64,000 nucleotides of DNA from Pyrus communis (Eukaryota; Streptophyta; Magnoliopsida; Rosales; Rosaceae), in contig NC_084807.1 in NCBI RefSeq assembly GCF_963583255.1, positions 6,924,872 through 6,988,871 on the forward strand, written 5' to 3'. Positions 54,492-64,000 of the stretch are shown piece after piece. Made by a program: the position numbers and the translations under genes. The number at the start of each line of letters is the position of its first letter. The stretch's first letter is position 1. The notes below the pieces were generated by a model. The model did no database searches. It was not told the origin of the DNA and saw only the letters and a program-made list of their open reading frames with translations.

Positions 54492-55021
54492 TTTCTTGAT
54501 TGTCTTCATCATTACCGTACTGTGATGGTGTTCTCAAGTTGTCGACTTGTCATTGTGAAAGTAGAAAGAGCAAAAAAATGGGGTCAAACAAACATTGGCC
54601 TCTCGTGCTTTGTCTGGACAAGCATTGGCTGCATACGCTTGATCCAAGATGGATGGTGACCGTGTCATCTTCAATTGACAACAGCATGTTGGACCTTTGA
54701 TGAGTATGTATTGCCGGCTGCAGTGATGATTGGTAGTGATGGGGGCGCCAGTTTTCTTTCCATACACTTCAACGTTAGTATTGGTTTCGCCATTGAAAAG
54801 TATATAATTAAAACTAAATTATCAATTTTGCACCTTAGATGTCAGCGGATTGTTACATTTCCAGTTTTAAATGAAGTTGCTCTAATTAAGAGTTGCCTTG
54901 TGTGTTTAAGAAACAAGAGTGGACTAATGACTATGATGGTACACTTTAACAATAACATAATTCAATAAAAAATAATTTTGTTCTTATTGTGGAGTAAAAA
55001 GTAATTAAGAAAATTATAGAG
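54492..55021. other. Unassigned intergenic sequence
   Basis: No domain recognised. Open stretches on both strands overlap each other and have no support. Confidence 0.4.
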
Positions 55022-56104
55022 GTGACACGTGAATTTTTGGGTAAAAATTACAAAATTACCCGCGATGCACATCGGGATTCTTACGAACATGCAACATAAC
55101 AGCTCAATCAAGGAAGAGTCAATGGTGACCAAAATGGTATTTATTCAAATCTCTCTCATCACTCCTTACCAAATCCTTATTCAAAAAGTAACTCCCAATT
55201 TTCCTATTTAAATTAGGATTCATGTAACAGCAAGCCTAAGCCCACGCTACCTCGTAACAGCAGACCCAGGCCCGCACCACAAGGCCACAAGGCCAGCCCG
55301 AAGCAACCCACATTCAGTAGGCCCACAACGCTGCAATGACAGCTGAGGCCCAAGCAGTTGCGCAATTGGAGTTACCCAGCACTCGTGGGCTCAAGGCCAA
55401 TGCAAGCCCAACATACTCAAAAGCTGAGCCCAAGACCTGCAAGCCCAAGGCACAATGTAGGCCCGAGGAGCACCAAGTGGAGCCGAGCGCACGTGCACTC
55501 CTATGGCCCAGTTTACTCAACCAGTCTGACCCGCTCCGATGACCCAACCTGCTCTAACAGTCCAACTCGGGGTCCAACCCACTTCTATGGCCTTCCTAAC
55601 CATCCAAACCGGTCCAAGATCGGTTCAGCCATCCCAGCTTCATATTTCTAGATCGACGATTAAACCGGGGGTATTTTCACCCCATTTTACCGCTGATTTG
55701 ACATTTTCCAACTCAAATCTCATGGCGAGAGTCCTTTACACTTCCATTACTGAAGGAGATGCATATCGTCCAAGCTTTTCCAACCCAAATGGCGAACAAC
55801 ACTTGTCTCGACAAGTCATAAGTTGACAAACGCCCTAGCGCTGCAGACAACCTTGGTGAATTAGCTCTTGCAGTGAGCCCCAGATGAGGTGTCCTGAAGT
55901 AGGACAAGGGTAGACGACGAATCTTTCTAGTAGCATCTCGGCAAGCAACCACTCGACCAGTCACGAACCGAGTATTCTGGGCAGTATACACTCTCGACTG
56001 GGCCCCCAAGATAGCGAATACCCTTGTCTTAGTGCGTGGAGAAGCGTGCACTCTCAGTTAGGCCCACAGACGAGCATGCATTTACAGTTGGGGCCATACT
56101 CTGA

Positions 56105-57000
56105 TAATCAACATGAGTAACATTCCAGGCTAAGTGTTCATTTGCGGCCATCCTTCACCTCACATCAGAGTAAGCAGCACGACGGACGGATAGAAGCAGT
56201 CACTCAATCTGGCTCAAGTTCAACTGCCAACTTGCAAGGAACTCGCTCGCCTGCTAAGAATGTACCATATGCACAGCAGCCGCGACATATACGAGTTGAA
56301 CACATGGAAGAGCAGCCTAGACAAGTAGGTCACTACTGGGGGCAGTCGAGAGCTCCGTTACCCTTAACAAAGGTAAATTCAGGAATAAGTAGAGAGGTTC
56401 TTGACCCAACAATTGCGTGATTTCCAACGCAATGAGATCATTAACGAGGCACTACAATGGGACATGACCAACATAAATAGGTTACCCTTCACAGATGAGA
56501 TCGGGTAGGCAGAGCCTCTCATGTGCAAGATATTCGCCACCATTCTACGAGGTGAAACATAAGATTGGTTCCATACCTTACCGCCACAGTCTATCTGGAG
56601 TTTCGATGAGCTTACTTTGGTTTTCACTAAGGAGTATTCATCCTACAGCTCGATCAATAAAAAGTTCGACCATTTGTTCAATGTTAAGAAGAACCTAAAG
56701 GAGTCGCTTCAATATTATGTGAAAAGGTTCAAAGCAGATAAGGCAAAGATAGTCAGATGCAACAACTCGATAGCTAGTGCAGCTTTACAAAAAAAGACTC
56801 CCAACAAACCACCCACTGTTCGAAGAATTGATCATGAAAGAAAATCTAACTCTGGCAGACTCTTTCGCTCTGACAGAGAAGCCTGCACTTTGGGATGAGT
56901 TTTGGCAAGCAAACAAAGCAACCAAGCAACCTCGAAAAGAATTAGCAGTAGCTCAATGACTGATCCCCAACTAAAAGGGGACATGAAGTAATACAACAAA
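56105..57000 (+). pseudogene. Tat-type gag remnant
   Basis: Recognisable capsid pieces are MCKIFATILRGET followed by DWFHTLPPQSIWSFDEL (56520-56610) and VFTKEYSSYSS, then KKNLKESLQYYVKRFKADKAKI (about 56690-56755). This is the Retrotrans_gag fold region. A 1-bp frame change occurs near 56610 and again after 56780. Confidence 0.7.
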
Positions 57001-57149
57001 AGCAGGTAGGAGGCCAAGTGCAATGATCGATCCCCAACTAAAGGAAGCCCAACGTCGAAGAACTATTCTAAGTTCTCAATCCCGATCCACCAAATCCTCT
57101 GCGACATAAAAAATGAACCATGGTTTAAGCTACCGAAGCAATCAAATAG

Positions 57150-57680
57150 AGATACCTCCAAATTGGACCACACCAAGTACTACGCAATCTATCGAGGTCC
57201 CAGTCACACAGCTAACGATTGCTGCACTTGGATGAACTACCTAGAGAAGCTGGGGAAAGAAGGTAAGGTCGACAGATACTTAGACAAGCCAGTTGCGCAT
57301 CCTAGAAGAAATGCAGACGCCGAAGAAGAGTTGTCAACCAAGATAATTCGGATCAATGGCATCTTCCCTGAATCCGAACACTTGGGGGCCCCCAATAACT
57401 CTAAGAAGAGGAAGATTCAGCATGCTCTACTAGTCACATAGGTCTAGGCAGTTAAACACCTAGCCTGGACCCATTGTTGGTTTCATCGAGCAGGATGCCG
57501 AAGGAGTTGACTTCTCACACGACGATGCACTAGTGGTATCTGTCCAACTAGCCCACGCCATAGTCGACAGAATGATGGTTGACAACAGAAGTGCAGTCAA
57601 CCTACTTCAGCTCTTAGTAATTCAGAAGGTAGGCCTAAAAAGCACAATCATACACATAGTAAGCGACCTATCTCTGTACA
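57150..57680 (+). pseudogene. Tat-type zinc-finger and protease remnant
   Basis: 57163-57310 encodes KYYAIYRGPSHTANDC, a decayed CCHC-like finger, followed by YLEKLGKEGKVDRYLD. Protease remnants follow after a stop at 57440: FSHDDALVVSVQLAHA and MMVDNRSAVNLLQLL near 57510-57610, where the expected D-x-GSS active site reads DNRSA. The catalytic site is therefore lost. Confidence 0.6.
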
Positions 57681-57923
57681 ATGGGATTCTAGGGTGACCT
57701 TGGTTGATAAAGCTGGATGCTGTAACCTCCGTCAAGTATCAAAAAAACTGATTTCGCATCCCGGGATGAGCAATCGGAAAAATCAAGTCTGACTAGGCCA
57801 CATCTCGACGATGCACTATGAAAGTATTGAAGGAGTAGAAAAAGAAGACCTTTACCCTCGTAGGGGCTACCAAAGTCCAAAAAGGCGACAAAGCTATCAA
57901 ATAACAATTATAACAGATGTATC

Positions 57924-58840
57924 ATGAAGATGGTGCCCAAAATCAATACGCCAGCAGACAGGATGAGATGGAAAGCCGAAGAGGACATCGAGCACATCAT
58001 TCTTGATCCCCAACAGCCGGAGAAGACTGCTAGAATCTGCTCACGTCTAAGCCCGAAAAAAATGAAGGAACTCACAGCTTTCCTTAGGGAAAATCGTGAT
58101 GTCTTTGCATGGTCACATTCCGATATGCCCAACATCAACCCCAAGATAGCTTGCCACAAGCCACACGTCGACCCCGCTGCCAAACCCGTGATCCAAAAGA
58201 GAAGACATTTTCACACCCGAATGAGTGGCGATCATTAAAGCAAAAATCGAAAAGCTATTGGAGGCTAGGTTCATAGAAGAGGTAACACACTCAACATGGC
58301 TTGCCAATGTCGTGCTAGTAATGAAGAAAGAGAAGGGCAAATGGAAGGTTTACTTAGGCTATACCGACCTCAACAAAAGCATAACAGAATGACCCTTATC
58401 CAGTTCCCCGGATCGATCTACTAGTACATTCAACTTCCGAGAACCAGCTACTTAGTTTCTTGGATGCATACTCCGGCTACAACCAAATAGCCATGCATGA
58501 GCCCGACAAGGAGAAAATCGCGTTCATGATCATGCGAGGCACCTACTGCTACAAGGTCATGCTTTTTTGCCTTAAGAACATGGGAGCCACTTACCAACGA
58601 TTGGTAAATATGATGTTCAAGAAGCAAATTAGAGTAACCATGAAGGTCTATGTCGACGACATCATGGTGAAGGGCAAGCAGCGATCAGACCACATCGGCA
58701 ACTTAGCGGAAACTTTCGACATCCTTAGAAAGTATAAGATAAAGCTCAATCTCGCTAAATACACATTTAGAGTATCTTCAAGCAGATTCTTAGGGTACCT
58801 AGTAACCCAAAGAGGAATCGAAACACATTCCAAGTAAATC
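57924..58840 (+). pseudogene. Tat-type reverse transcriptase remnant
   Basis: 57924-58200 has the segment before RT (MKELTAFLRENRDVFAWSHSDM). RT blocks: FIEEVTHSTWLANVVLV near 58270; YSGYNQIAMHEPDKEKIAF (58469); and the catalytic VYVDDIMVKGKQRSDHIGNL (58650-58700), then FRVSSSRFLGYLVTQRGIE. Frame breaks lie near 58230 and 58390 and a stop at 58837. Confidence 0.85.
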
Positions 58841-59029
58841 AGAGTAATCTTAGAGATGAAGTCTCCAACTTCCTTAAAGGAGATCCAAAGCTTGACCGGA
58901 TGAGCAGTCGGGTTCAACCGCTTCCTCTCGCATTCTACCGATCAATGCAAGCCTTTTTTCAAAGCAATCAAGAGGGTACAACGAGACAAATAGGATGATG
59001 AGTGTGAAAGAGCTTTCCAAGACCTGAAG

Positions 59030-59940
59030 AAGTATCTTACATCACTTCCCTTACTATCTAAGCCGGAAGGAGTGGAGGACTTATACATCTACTTAGTAGT
59101 CTCGGAAGTAGCAGTGAGCTCTACCCTCATGGGAGAAGAGCTAGGGGCCCAACTACTAGTACTCTACACTTCTAAAGCTTTTCTCGATGCGGAAACCAGA
59201 TATCCGATGATCGGGAAATTAATTTTAGCCCTTGTTATTGTAGCTCAGAAGCTCAGACCATATTTTCAAGCTCATACAGTCATCATCATGACTCAATACC
59301 CTTTACGATCAATCCTACATAGTCTAGATGCTTCTCAACGAGTAATGAAATGGGCGTTGGAACTAGGCCGTACGACTTAGTTTTCCAACCCCGCATTGGG
59401 ATAAAGGCCAAAGCCTTGGCAGACTTCATAGCAAAATTCTTGCCTAGCCTAGGCGATGCAACAAAGCGACCCAGCGATGCTCCAAAGGCAACCGAGCACA
59501 CCCTAGCCATGCTTGCTTCACCCAATGGAAACTTCTGGCATTTGCACGTCAACGACACATCCAATTACAAGGGCTTGGGAGCAGGTATGGTCATTGTCAC
59601 CCCCATATGGTTTGATGCTTAAATAGGCAATCACTCTAGGCATCAAAACATACAACAACGAACCAGAGTATGAAGCCCTACTAGCAAGCCTCTGAATGGT
59701 AAAAGACTTAGCAGTGAAAAAGTTTGCAATTCATTATGATTCTCAGTGAATCACTAGCCAGACTACTGGGGACTACACAACAAAACATTCAAAATGGGAC
59801 AATACCTAGAGAAGGTAGGAAAGCAACTTAAGGCGTTTCAAACTTACACCCTCACTCAAGTCCCGCGGACAGACAACGCCCACACAGACGCGCTAGCTGG
59901 CCTAGGCTTCACCCTCCGCCCTTCACCACTAACTCAAACG
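59030..59940 (+). pseudogene. Tat-type dual RNase H remnant
   Basis: First RNase H: LYIYLVVSEVAVSSTLM, then VLYTSKAFLDAETRYP and LRPYFQAHTVIIMT (59085-59290). A second RNase H-like domain follows: FWHLHVNDTSNYKGLGAGMV near 59530-59600, then pieces with NNEPEYEALLASL and PRTDNAHTDALAGL near 59640-59910. The catalytic Asp-Gly pair of the second domain reads VND. The second domain marks the Tat lineage. Confidence 0.75.
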
Positions 59941-60044
59941 CTTTATTTCGGTGGAATATCTATAAAATCCAAGCATAAAGGCAGAGCAAGCAACTGAGGT
60001 GTCACAGGTTAGTACAACTCCAAACTAGCAAAATTCCATTATAG

Positions 60045-60296
60045 ACTACCTGGTCAATGACACACTCCTCATGGAAAGATTGGAGTCTAGAAAGCTCCAA
60101 ACAAAGGCAGCATGCTACTACATATTGAACGGCATTCTCGTCCGAAGATCGTACATTGGACCACATCTCCGCTGCCTAGTGTCTTCCGACGACCTAAAGA
60201 TTCTAAGCTCAATCCACGAAAGCGTTTGTGGAAATCACTCCAGAGGCTAATTCTTAGCATAGAAGGCTCTTAACGCAGGCTACTGCTGGCCTACTA
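60045..60296 (+). pseudogene. Tat-type integrase N-terminus, cut off
   Basis: Contains KAACYYILNGILVRRSY and IHESVCGNHSRG, followed by NAGYCWPTM, the usual start of a Ty3/gypsy integrase zinc region. It ends at 60296, where the copia LTR begins. Confidence 0.65.
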
Positions 60297-60849
60297 TGTT
60301 GATTGTTGGCTCAAACCAAATGTAGTCTAAAACCAACAAATGATGTTGGCTACTTTTGTGGTCAAAATTGATGGTTGGCATGCTACATGTGGGAAATAAA
60401 ATGGATGGTCTTATGCCTAATTTGTTGTCAAAGAATGGATGCATTTATGCCTAATTCTTTTGACTTGATGAGAGGCCTTTGGCCTATAAAAGGAGGTGTA
60501 GGCATAACTCAAACATAACATCAAGGAAACAAGGAAGAAAGAAGAATAGCAAGAAGCCATTCGGCATAGAGAAGAATTTTCTCAAATTGTCTTGCTTTGT
60601 ATTTTTGGTTTTCTCTTCCTATTGTAAGTGTGAGAGCTTGGGTTATTCGGGTCTTTGGGAAATTGAGTGATAAACACTATTGTATGTTCTCATTGATTAT
60701 AGTGGAATACTCCGTCGTCTCCAAACTGGATGTAGGCATTGCCGAACCAGTATAAATCTTGGTGTTCTTGTTGGTATTGTTCCATTTATCTTTTGTCAGT
60801 TATTGTGGTTTATTTTTCACTCACACTTGGTTGACGCTTCCGCACAACA
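60297..60849 (+). repeat. 5' LTR of copia element
   Basis: About 553 bp, TGTTG...CAACA. TATA box TATAAAAG at 60485-60492. The end is inferred from the primer site two bases on. Confidence 0.75.
60485..60492 (+). promoter_or_regulatory. TATA box in copia LTR
   Basis: TATAAAAG within the LTR, 360 bp before its end; likely promoter of the element. Confidence 0.55.
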
Positions 60850-60851
60850 AG

Positions 60852-60863
60852 TGGTATCAGAGC
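60852..60863 (+). other. Primer binding site, initiator tRNA-Met
   Basis: TGGTATCAGAGC, the perfect standard copia primer site. Confidence 0.9.
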
Positions 60864-60939
60864 CTAGTGTTTCGACTAGGCGTTCTCGTGGGAGTGAAAA
60901 ATTTGTTGGCGCTACAGTCCCGTGAATAGTGCTGAGTAG

Positions 60940-63900
60940 ATGGCTGGAGATAAAGATGAATCTGTGAAGGGGAAGGAGTCGGCATCGTCTTCGTCGGCAT
61001 CTACATCCAATAGACATCAAATTGCTACTACAAGGTTAGAGGTTGATAAATTCAATGGCTCTAATAATTTTGGTATGTGGCAATGTGAAGTTATGGATGT
61101 GTTGTATCAACAAGAGTTGGATATGGTTCTGGAAGATAAACCAGAAGATATTGATGACAAGCAGTGGACACGAATTAATCTTCATGCTTGTGCTGCTATT
61201 CGATCATTCCTTGATAAGGAGTTGAAATACCCGTATATGAAGGAAACTTCTGCTAAGGAGTTATGGACAAAATTGGAGGAGAAGTATATGACCAAGAGCG
61301 CAGAAAATCGGCTCTTCTTGAAGAAGCGACTCTTCCGATTTCAGTATAGTCCAGGTATTTCTATGCATGAACACCTCAATGATTATAATAAAATACTTGC
61401 TGATTTAGCAAACCTTGATGTGAAAATTCCTGACGAGGACAAGGCACTATGTTTGTTAAATTCATTGCCTGATGATTATGATCATTTGACAACTACTTTG
61501 TTGTATGGAAAATCCGAGGTGAAACTTGATGAGGTGTCTGCGGCATTGGTGAATCATGAGTGTCGAAAGAAGGAACTAAAGACTCACAATTCACAAACCG
61601 AGGCACTTGTTGCAAAGGGTCGAACAGTGGAAAGAAAATATGTGAAGCGGGGACAATCTCGTTCAAAGTCACGAGGGAAGTTTCCTGCTAAAGATGAATG
61701 TGCCTTTTGCCGCCAAAAGGGTCATTGGAAGAAAGACTGCCCCAAATTGAAGAACAAAGAGAAAGCGGGTTCTGAAGCAAATATTGCAAAATCTGGAGAT
61801 GATGATTTCGAGTTTGCTTTGGCTAGTTCATCTGCTGATGGTCACTCCAAGGAGTGGATTTTGGATTCAGGTTGCACCTATCATATGTGTCCCATTCGAG
61901 AATGGTTTTCTAGCTTCGAGGAGCTGGATGGTGGAGTTGTTTTGATGGGTAATGATAATGCCTGCAAAACACAAGGGATAGGCAAAATCTGTTTGAAGAT
62001 GCATGATGGAACAGTCAGAGAATTAAGTGATGTTCGGTATGTACCGGATATGAAGAAAAATCTTATCTCACTAGGTGCATTGGAATCCAAGGGTCTCAAG
62101 ATCACCATGAAGGGTGGAGTTCTTAAAGCTGTTTACGGGGCACTGGTGGTGATGAAAGGTACAAGACGAAATAACTTGTATTTCTTGAAGGGGAGTACAG
62201 TTATTGGTGAAGCAGCTATCACCGAAGCTGCTGACGCAGATAGCACAGACACCACGAGGTTATGGCATATGCGTCTTGGGCATGCTGGTGAAAAAGCGTT
62301 GCAAGGATTGGTGAAGCAAGGCTTATTGAAAGGTGCAAAGGCATGCAAATTGGAATTCTGTGAGCATTGTGTGTTGGGTAAGCAAACTAGAGTAAAATTT
62401 GGCACTGCTATTCACCATACTAAAGGCATTCTTGATTATGTTCACACTGATGTTTGGGGACCTTCCAAGAATGCATCTTGGGGAGGTAGCCATTATTTTG
62501 TCTCTTTTGTTGATGACTTCTCTAGAAGAATATGGGTGTACACCATGAAGCGTAAAGATGAAGTCTTGAAGATATTCCTGAAGTGGAAAAAGATGATTGA
62601 AACGCAAAGCGGTCGAAAGATCAAGACTCTCAGATCAGACAATGGGGGTGAATATAAGTCTGATCCTTTCTTGAAAATTTGTCAAGATGAGGGTATTGTG
62701 AGGCACTTCACGGTTAGGGAGACACCGCAACAGAATAGGGTGGCGGAGCGCATGAACCGTACTTTGCTTGAGAAAGTTCGGTGTATGTTGTCTAATGCTG
62801 GATTAGGCAAGGCGTTTTGGGCTGAGGCAATTACTTATGCAAGCCATCTCATTAATCGATTGCCAGCTGCTGCGAATGAGGGCAAAACGCCCATGGAGGT
62901 ATGGTCTGGTAAACCTTGTACTGATTACAAGTTTTTACATATATTTGGTTGTCCTGCTTACTATCATGTCAGAGAAAGCAAGTTGGATCCAAGAGCAAAG
63001 AGAGCTCTATTTATGGGCTTTAGCACTGGCGTGAAGGGATACCGACTCTGGTGTCCAGATGAAAAGAAATTTGTTGTAAGCAGAGATGTGACCTTTGATG
63101 AGGCTGCTATGGTTAATCAGAACAAGCATGAAGGTGAAACTGAAACAACCGAGACCATGAGTAGCTCAAAGCAGGTGGAGTTACTGAAGACTCCAGTTGT
63201 TCCAGTAAGGTCTGATAGTCCTACAGTTAATCATGATGATGAGGACGAGGATGATGAAGAGGAGGCACCTACCCAAGAGCCTCCACAGCAACAAGACTAT
63301 ATTGCAACCAGAAGATCGAGAAGGGAAATTCGAAAGCCTGCTCGATTTACTGATATTGTGGCATATGCACTTCCCGTTATTGAAGATGATATTCCATCCA
63401 CCTACAAAGAAGCTGTCATGAGTTCAGAGTACGAGTTGTGGAAGAAATCTATGGATGAGGAGATGAAATCTCTTCATAAAAATAAGACTTGGAAGCTGGT
63501 TCAGTTACCAAAGGGGAAGAAAGAAATTGGTTGTAAATGGGTGTATGCCAAAAAGATGGAATCTTTGGGAAAAGACAATGTAAGATTCAAAGCCAGATTG
63601 GTAGCTAAAGGCTATGCTCAGAAAGAAGGCATTGACTACAATGAGGTATTTTCTCCTGTAGTAAAACATTCTTCTATTCGTATTCTGTTGGCTTTGGTTG
63701 TGCAGTTTGATCTTGAGTTGGCCCAACTTGATGTCAAGACTGCGTTCTTACATGGTGATTTGGAGGAAGAGATTTATATGTCTCAGCCAGAAGGTTTTAA
63801 GGTTGCTGGAAAGGAAAATTGGGTTTGCAAATTGGAAAAATCATTGTATGGCTTGAAGCAGTCTCCAAGACAATGGTACAAGCGATTTGATCGATTTACG

Positions 63901-63966
63901 ATCGGGCTTAAGTTGCTCAAGTTTAAGCACTGCTTAGACTTGATTGGCATTGGTAAAATTTGTTGA
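60940..63966 (+). CDS. Copia polyprotein with deleted RT core and RNase H (1008 aa)
   Basis: An open frame of gag, protease and integrase with only the first part of RT. Gag (LEVDKFNGSNNFGMWQCEV, residue 30 on) is followed by a CCHC knuckle CAFCRQKGHWKKDC (about 254-267). Protease has WILDSGCTYHM (about 306). Pre-integrase reads LWHMRLGHAGEKAL. The integrase core has HTDVWGPS (D near 503), TLRSDNGGEY and PQQNRVAERMNRT, so the catalytic triad is kept. RT begins at about 850 (WKLVQLPKGKKEIGCKWV, then LDVKTAFLHGDL and [14 protein letters not shown]). After FDRFTIG it jumps to KHCLDLIGIGKIC and stops; this looks like the normal C-terminal tail. YVDD and all of RNase H are missing. A Glu/Asp-rich linker (DDEDEDDEEEAP) precedes RT. 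Confidence 0.88.
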   Translation: MAGDKDESVKGKESASSSSASTSNRHQIATTRLEVDKFNGSNNFGMWQCEVMDVLYQQELDMVLEDKPEDIDDKQWTRINLHACAAIRSFLDKELKYPYMKETSAKELWTKLEEKYMTKSAENRLFLKKRLFRFQYSPGISMHEHLNDYNKILADLANLDVKIPDEDKALCLLNSLPDDYDHLTTTLLYGKSEVKLDEVSAALVNHECRKKELKTHNSQTEALVAKGRTVERKYVKRGQSRSKSRGKFPAKDECAFCRQKGHWKKDCPKLKNKEKAGSEANIAKSGDDDFEFALASSSADGHSKEWILDSGCTYHMCPIREWFSSFEELDGGVVLMGNDNACKTQGIGKICLKMHDGTVRELSDVRYVPDMKKNLISLGALESKGLKITMKGGVLKAVYGALVVMKGTRRNNLYFLKGSTVIGEAAITEAADADSTDTTRLWHMRLGHAGEKALQGLVKQGLLKGAKACKLEFCEHCVLGKQTRVKFGTAIHHTKGILDYVHTDVWGPSKNASWGGSHYFVSFVDDFSRRIWVYTMKRKDEVLKIFLKWKKMIETQSGRKIKTLRSDNGGEYKSDPFLKICQDEGIVRHFTVRETPQQNRVAERMNRTLLEKVRCMLSNAGLGKAFWAEAITYASHLINRLPAAANEGKTPMEVWSGKPCTDYKFLHIFGCPAYYHVRESKLDPRAKRALFMGFSTGVKGYRLWCPDEKKFVVSRDVTFDEAAMVNQNKHEGETETTETMSSSKQVELLKTPVVPVRSDSPTVNHDDEDEDDEEEAPTQEPPQQQDYIATRRSRREIRKPARFTDIVAYALPVIEDDIPSTYKEAVMSSEYELWKKSMDEEMKSLHKNKTWKLVQLPKGKKEIGCKWVYAKKMESLGKDNVRFKARLVAKGYAQKEGIDYNEVFSPVVKHSSIRILLALVVQFDLELAQLDVKTAFLHGDLEEEIYMSQPEGFKVAGKENWVCKLEKSLYGLKQSPRQWYKRFDRFTIGLKLLKFKHCLDLIGIGKIC

Positions 63967-64000
63967 TTGCCCCATGGGGGAGTGGGAGACGACTATTGGA

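Larger units (their letters stand above)
55022..60296 (+). mobile_element. Tat-type Ty3/gypsy element, decayed and truncated
   Basis: Order on the plus strand is gag-like, zinc finger, protease, RT, RNase H, a second RNase H-like domain, integrase N-terminus. Two RNase H domains in a row and the YVDDIMVK form of the RT motif point to the Tat lineage. Stops and frameshifts are frequent. Integrase is cut at 60296 by the copia element that follows. The 5' LTR and primer site could not be defined; 55022-56100 (AGGCCCAAGC-rich) is probably LTR plus leader. Confidence 0.75.
60297..64000 (+). mobile_element. Ty1/copia (Tork/TNT1-like) element, runs off the window
   Basis: Begins with LTR TGTTGATTGTTGG at 60297 inside the Tat integrase. 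Then come a primer site and a long polyprotein ORF. The 3' end with polypurine tract and LTR is beyond the window, so the target duplication (candidate TACTA at 60292-60296) cannot be checked. The ORF lacks the RT catalytic centre and RNase H. Confidence 0.85.

Noticed and set aside
55314..55651. Three overlapping ORFs of 68-97 codons
   Set aside because: GC-rich repeated AAGCCCA sequence open in several frames, probably the LTR or leader of the Tat-type element.

Overview
The window is a stretch of plant nuclear DNA, almost certainly from a dicot. The evidence is several families of plant LTR retrotransposons, non-autonomous hAT-like DNA elements, and an intronless BAHD acyltransferase gene. 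The repeat families look like those of Rosaceae (apple or pear), but that is an impression from memory and has not been tested. The only clearly intact host gene is the BAHD acyltransferase at 49420-50838. Decayed pieces of related BAHD genes lie at 1-92 and 1138-1295, and a second copy of the BAHD upstream region lies at 40851-40945. This suggests a small acyltransferase cluster broken up by transposons.

Layout. 1-5124: the 3' end of a BAHD gene followed by a poly(A) tract, a BAHD 5' fragment, a reverse-strand Ty1/copia pol relic, an LTR-like stretch and a diverged inverted repeat pair. 5130-37392: one very large nested stack. The host is a reverse-strand Ty3/gypsy chromovirus (Tekay/Del-like) with chromodomain, integrase, RNase H, RT, protease and gag remnants. 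Its left LTR is split by a young Athila-like element (8019-18913). Its gag is split by a non-autonomous Tat-like element (23777-28784). Its right LTR is split by a hAT-like element (29046-30181) and a Ty1/copia element (31797-36612). Every insertion has a target-site duplication that can be read in the sequence. 37393-40850: a decayed CACTA-like region and unassigned AT-rich DNA. 42126-47494: a hAT-like element carrying a solo LTR of the same chromovirus type, with a 65-bp tandem array inside. 49224-51215: the BAHD gene with its promoter, followed 38 bp after the stop by a copia LTR relic. 51347-52644: a deleted reverse-strand copia element. 53580-54491: two MITE-like elements. 55022-60296: a decayed Tat-type Ty3/gypsy element. 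60297-64000: a Ty1/copia element with a long open polyprotein that has lost most of RT and RNase H.

Most interesting element. The Athila-like element at 8019-18913 has nearly identical 2-kb LTRs (three substitutions and one indel seen), a tRNA-Asp-type primer binding site and an intact 876-residue Gag-protease ORF, but no RT, RNase H or integrase. In their place is a segment of about 1.9 kb carrying a clean 228-residue coiled-coil ORF on the opposite strand. Two diverged copies of the same Athila 3' sequence flank this segment, and it contains sequence shared with the Tat-like element at 23777-28784. It looks like a chimeric, trans-mobilised element that still makes its own Gag and carries an antisense gene.

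How the parts work together. The young elements (Athila-like and copia 31797) probably moved using enzymes supplied by relatives elsewhere. The chromovirus, Tat and older copia copies are dead coding sequence. The BAHD gene is the only locus here with a likely role in plant metabolism, and its transcript probably ends in the neighbouring retrotransposon LTR.
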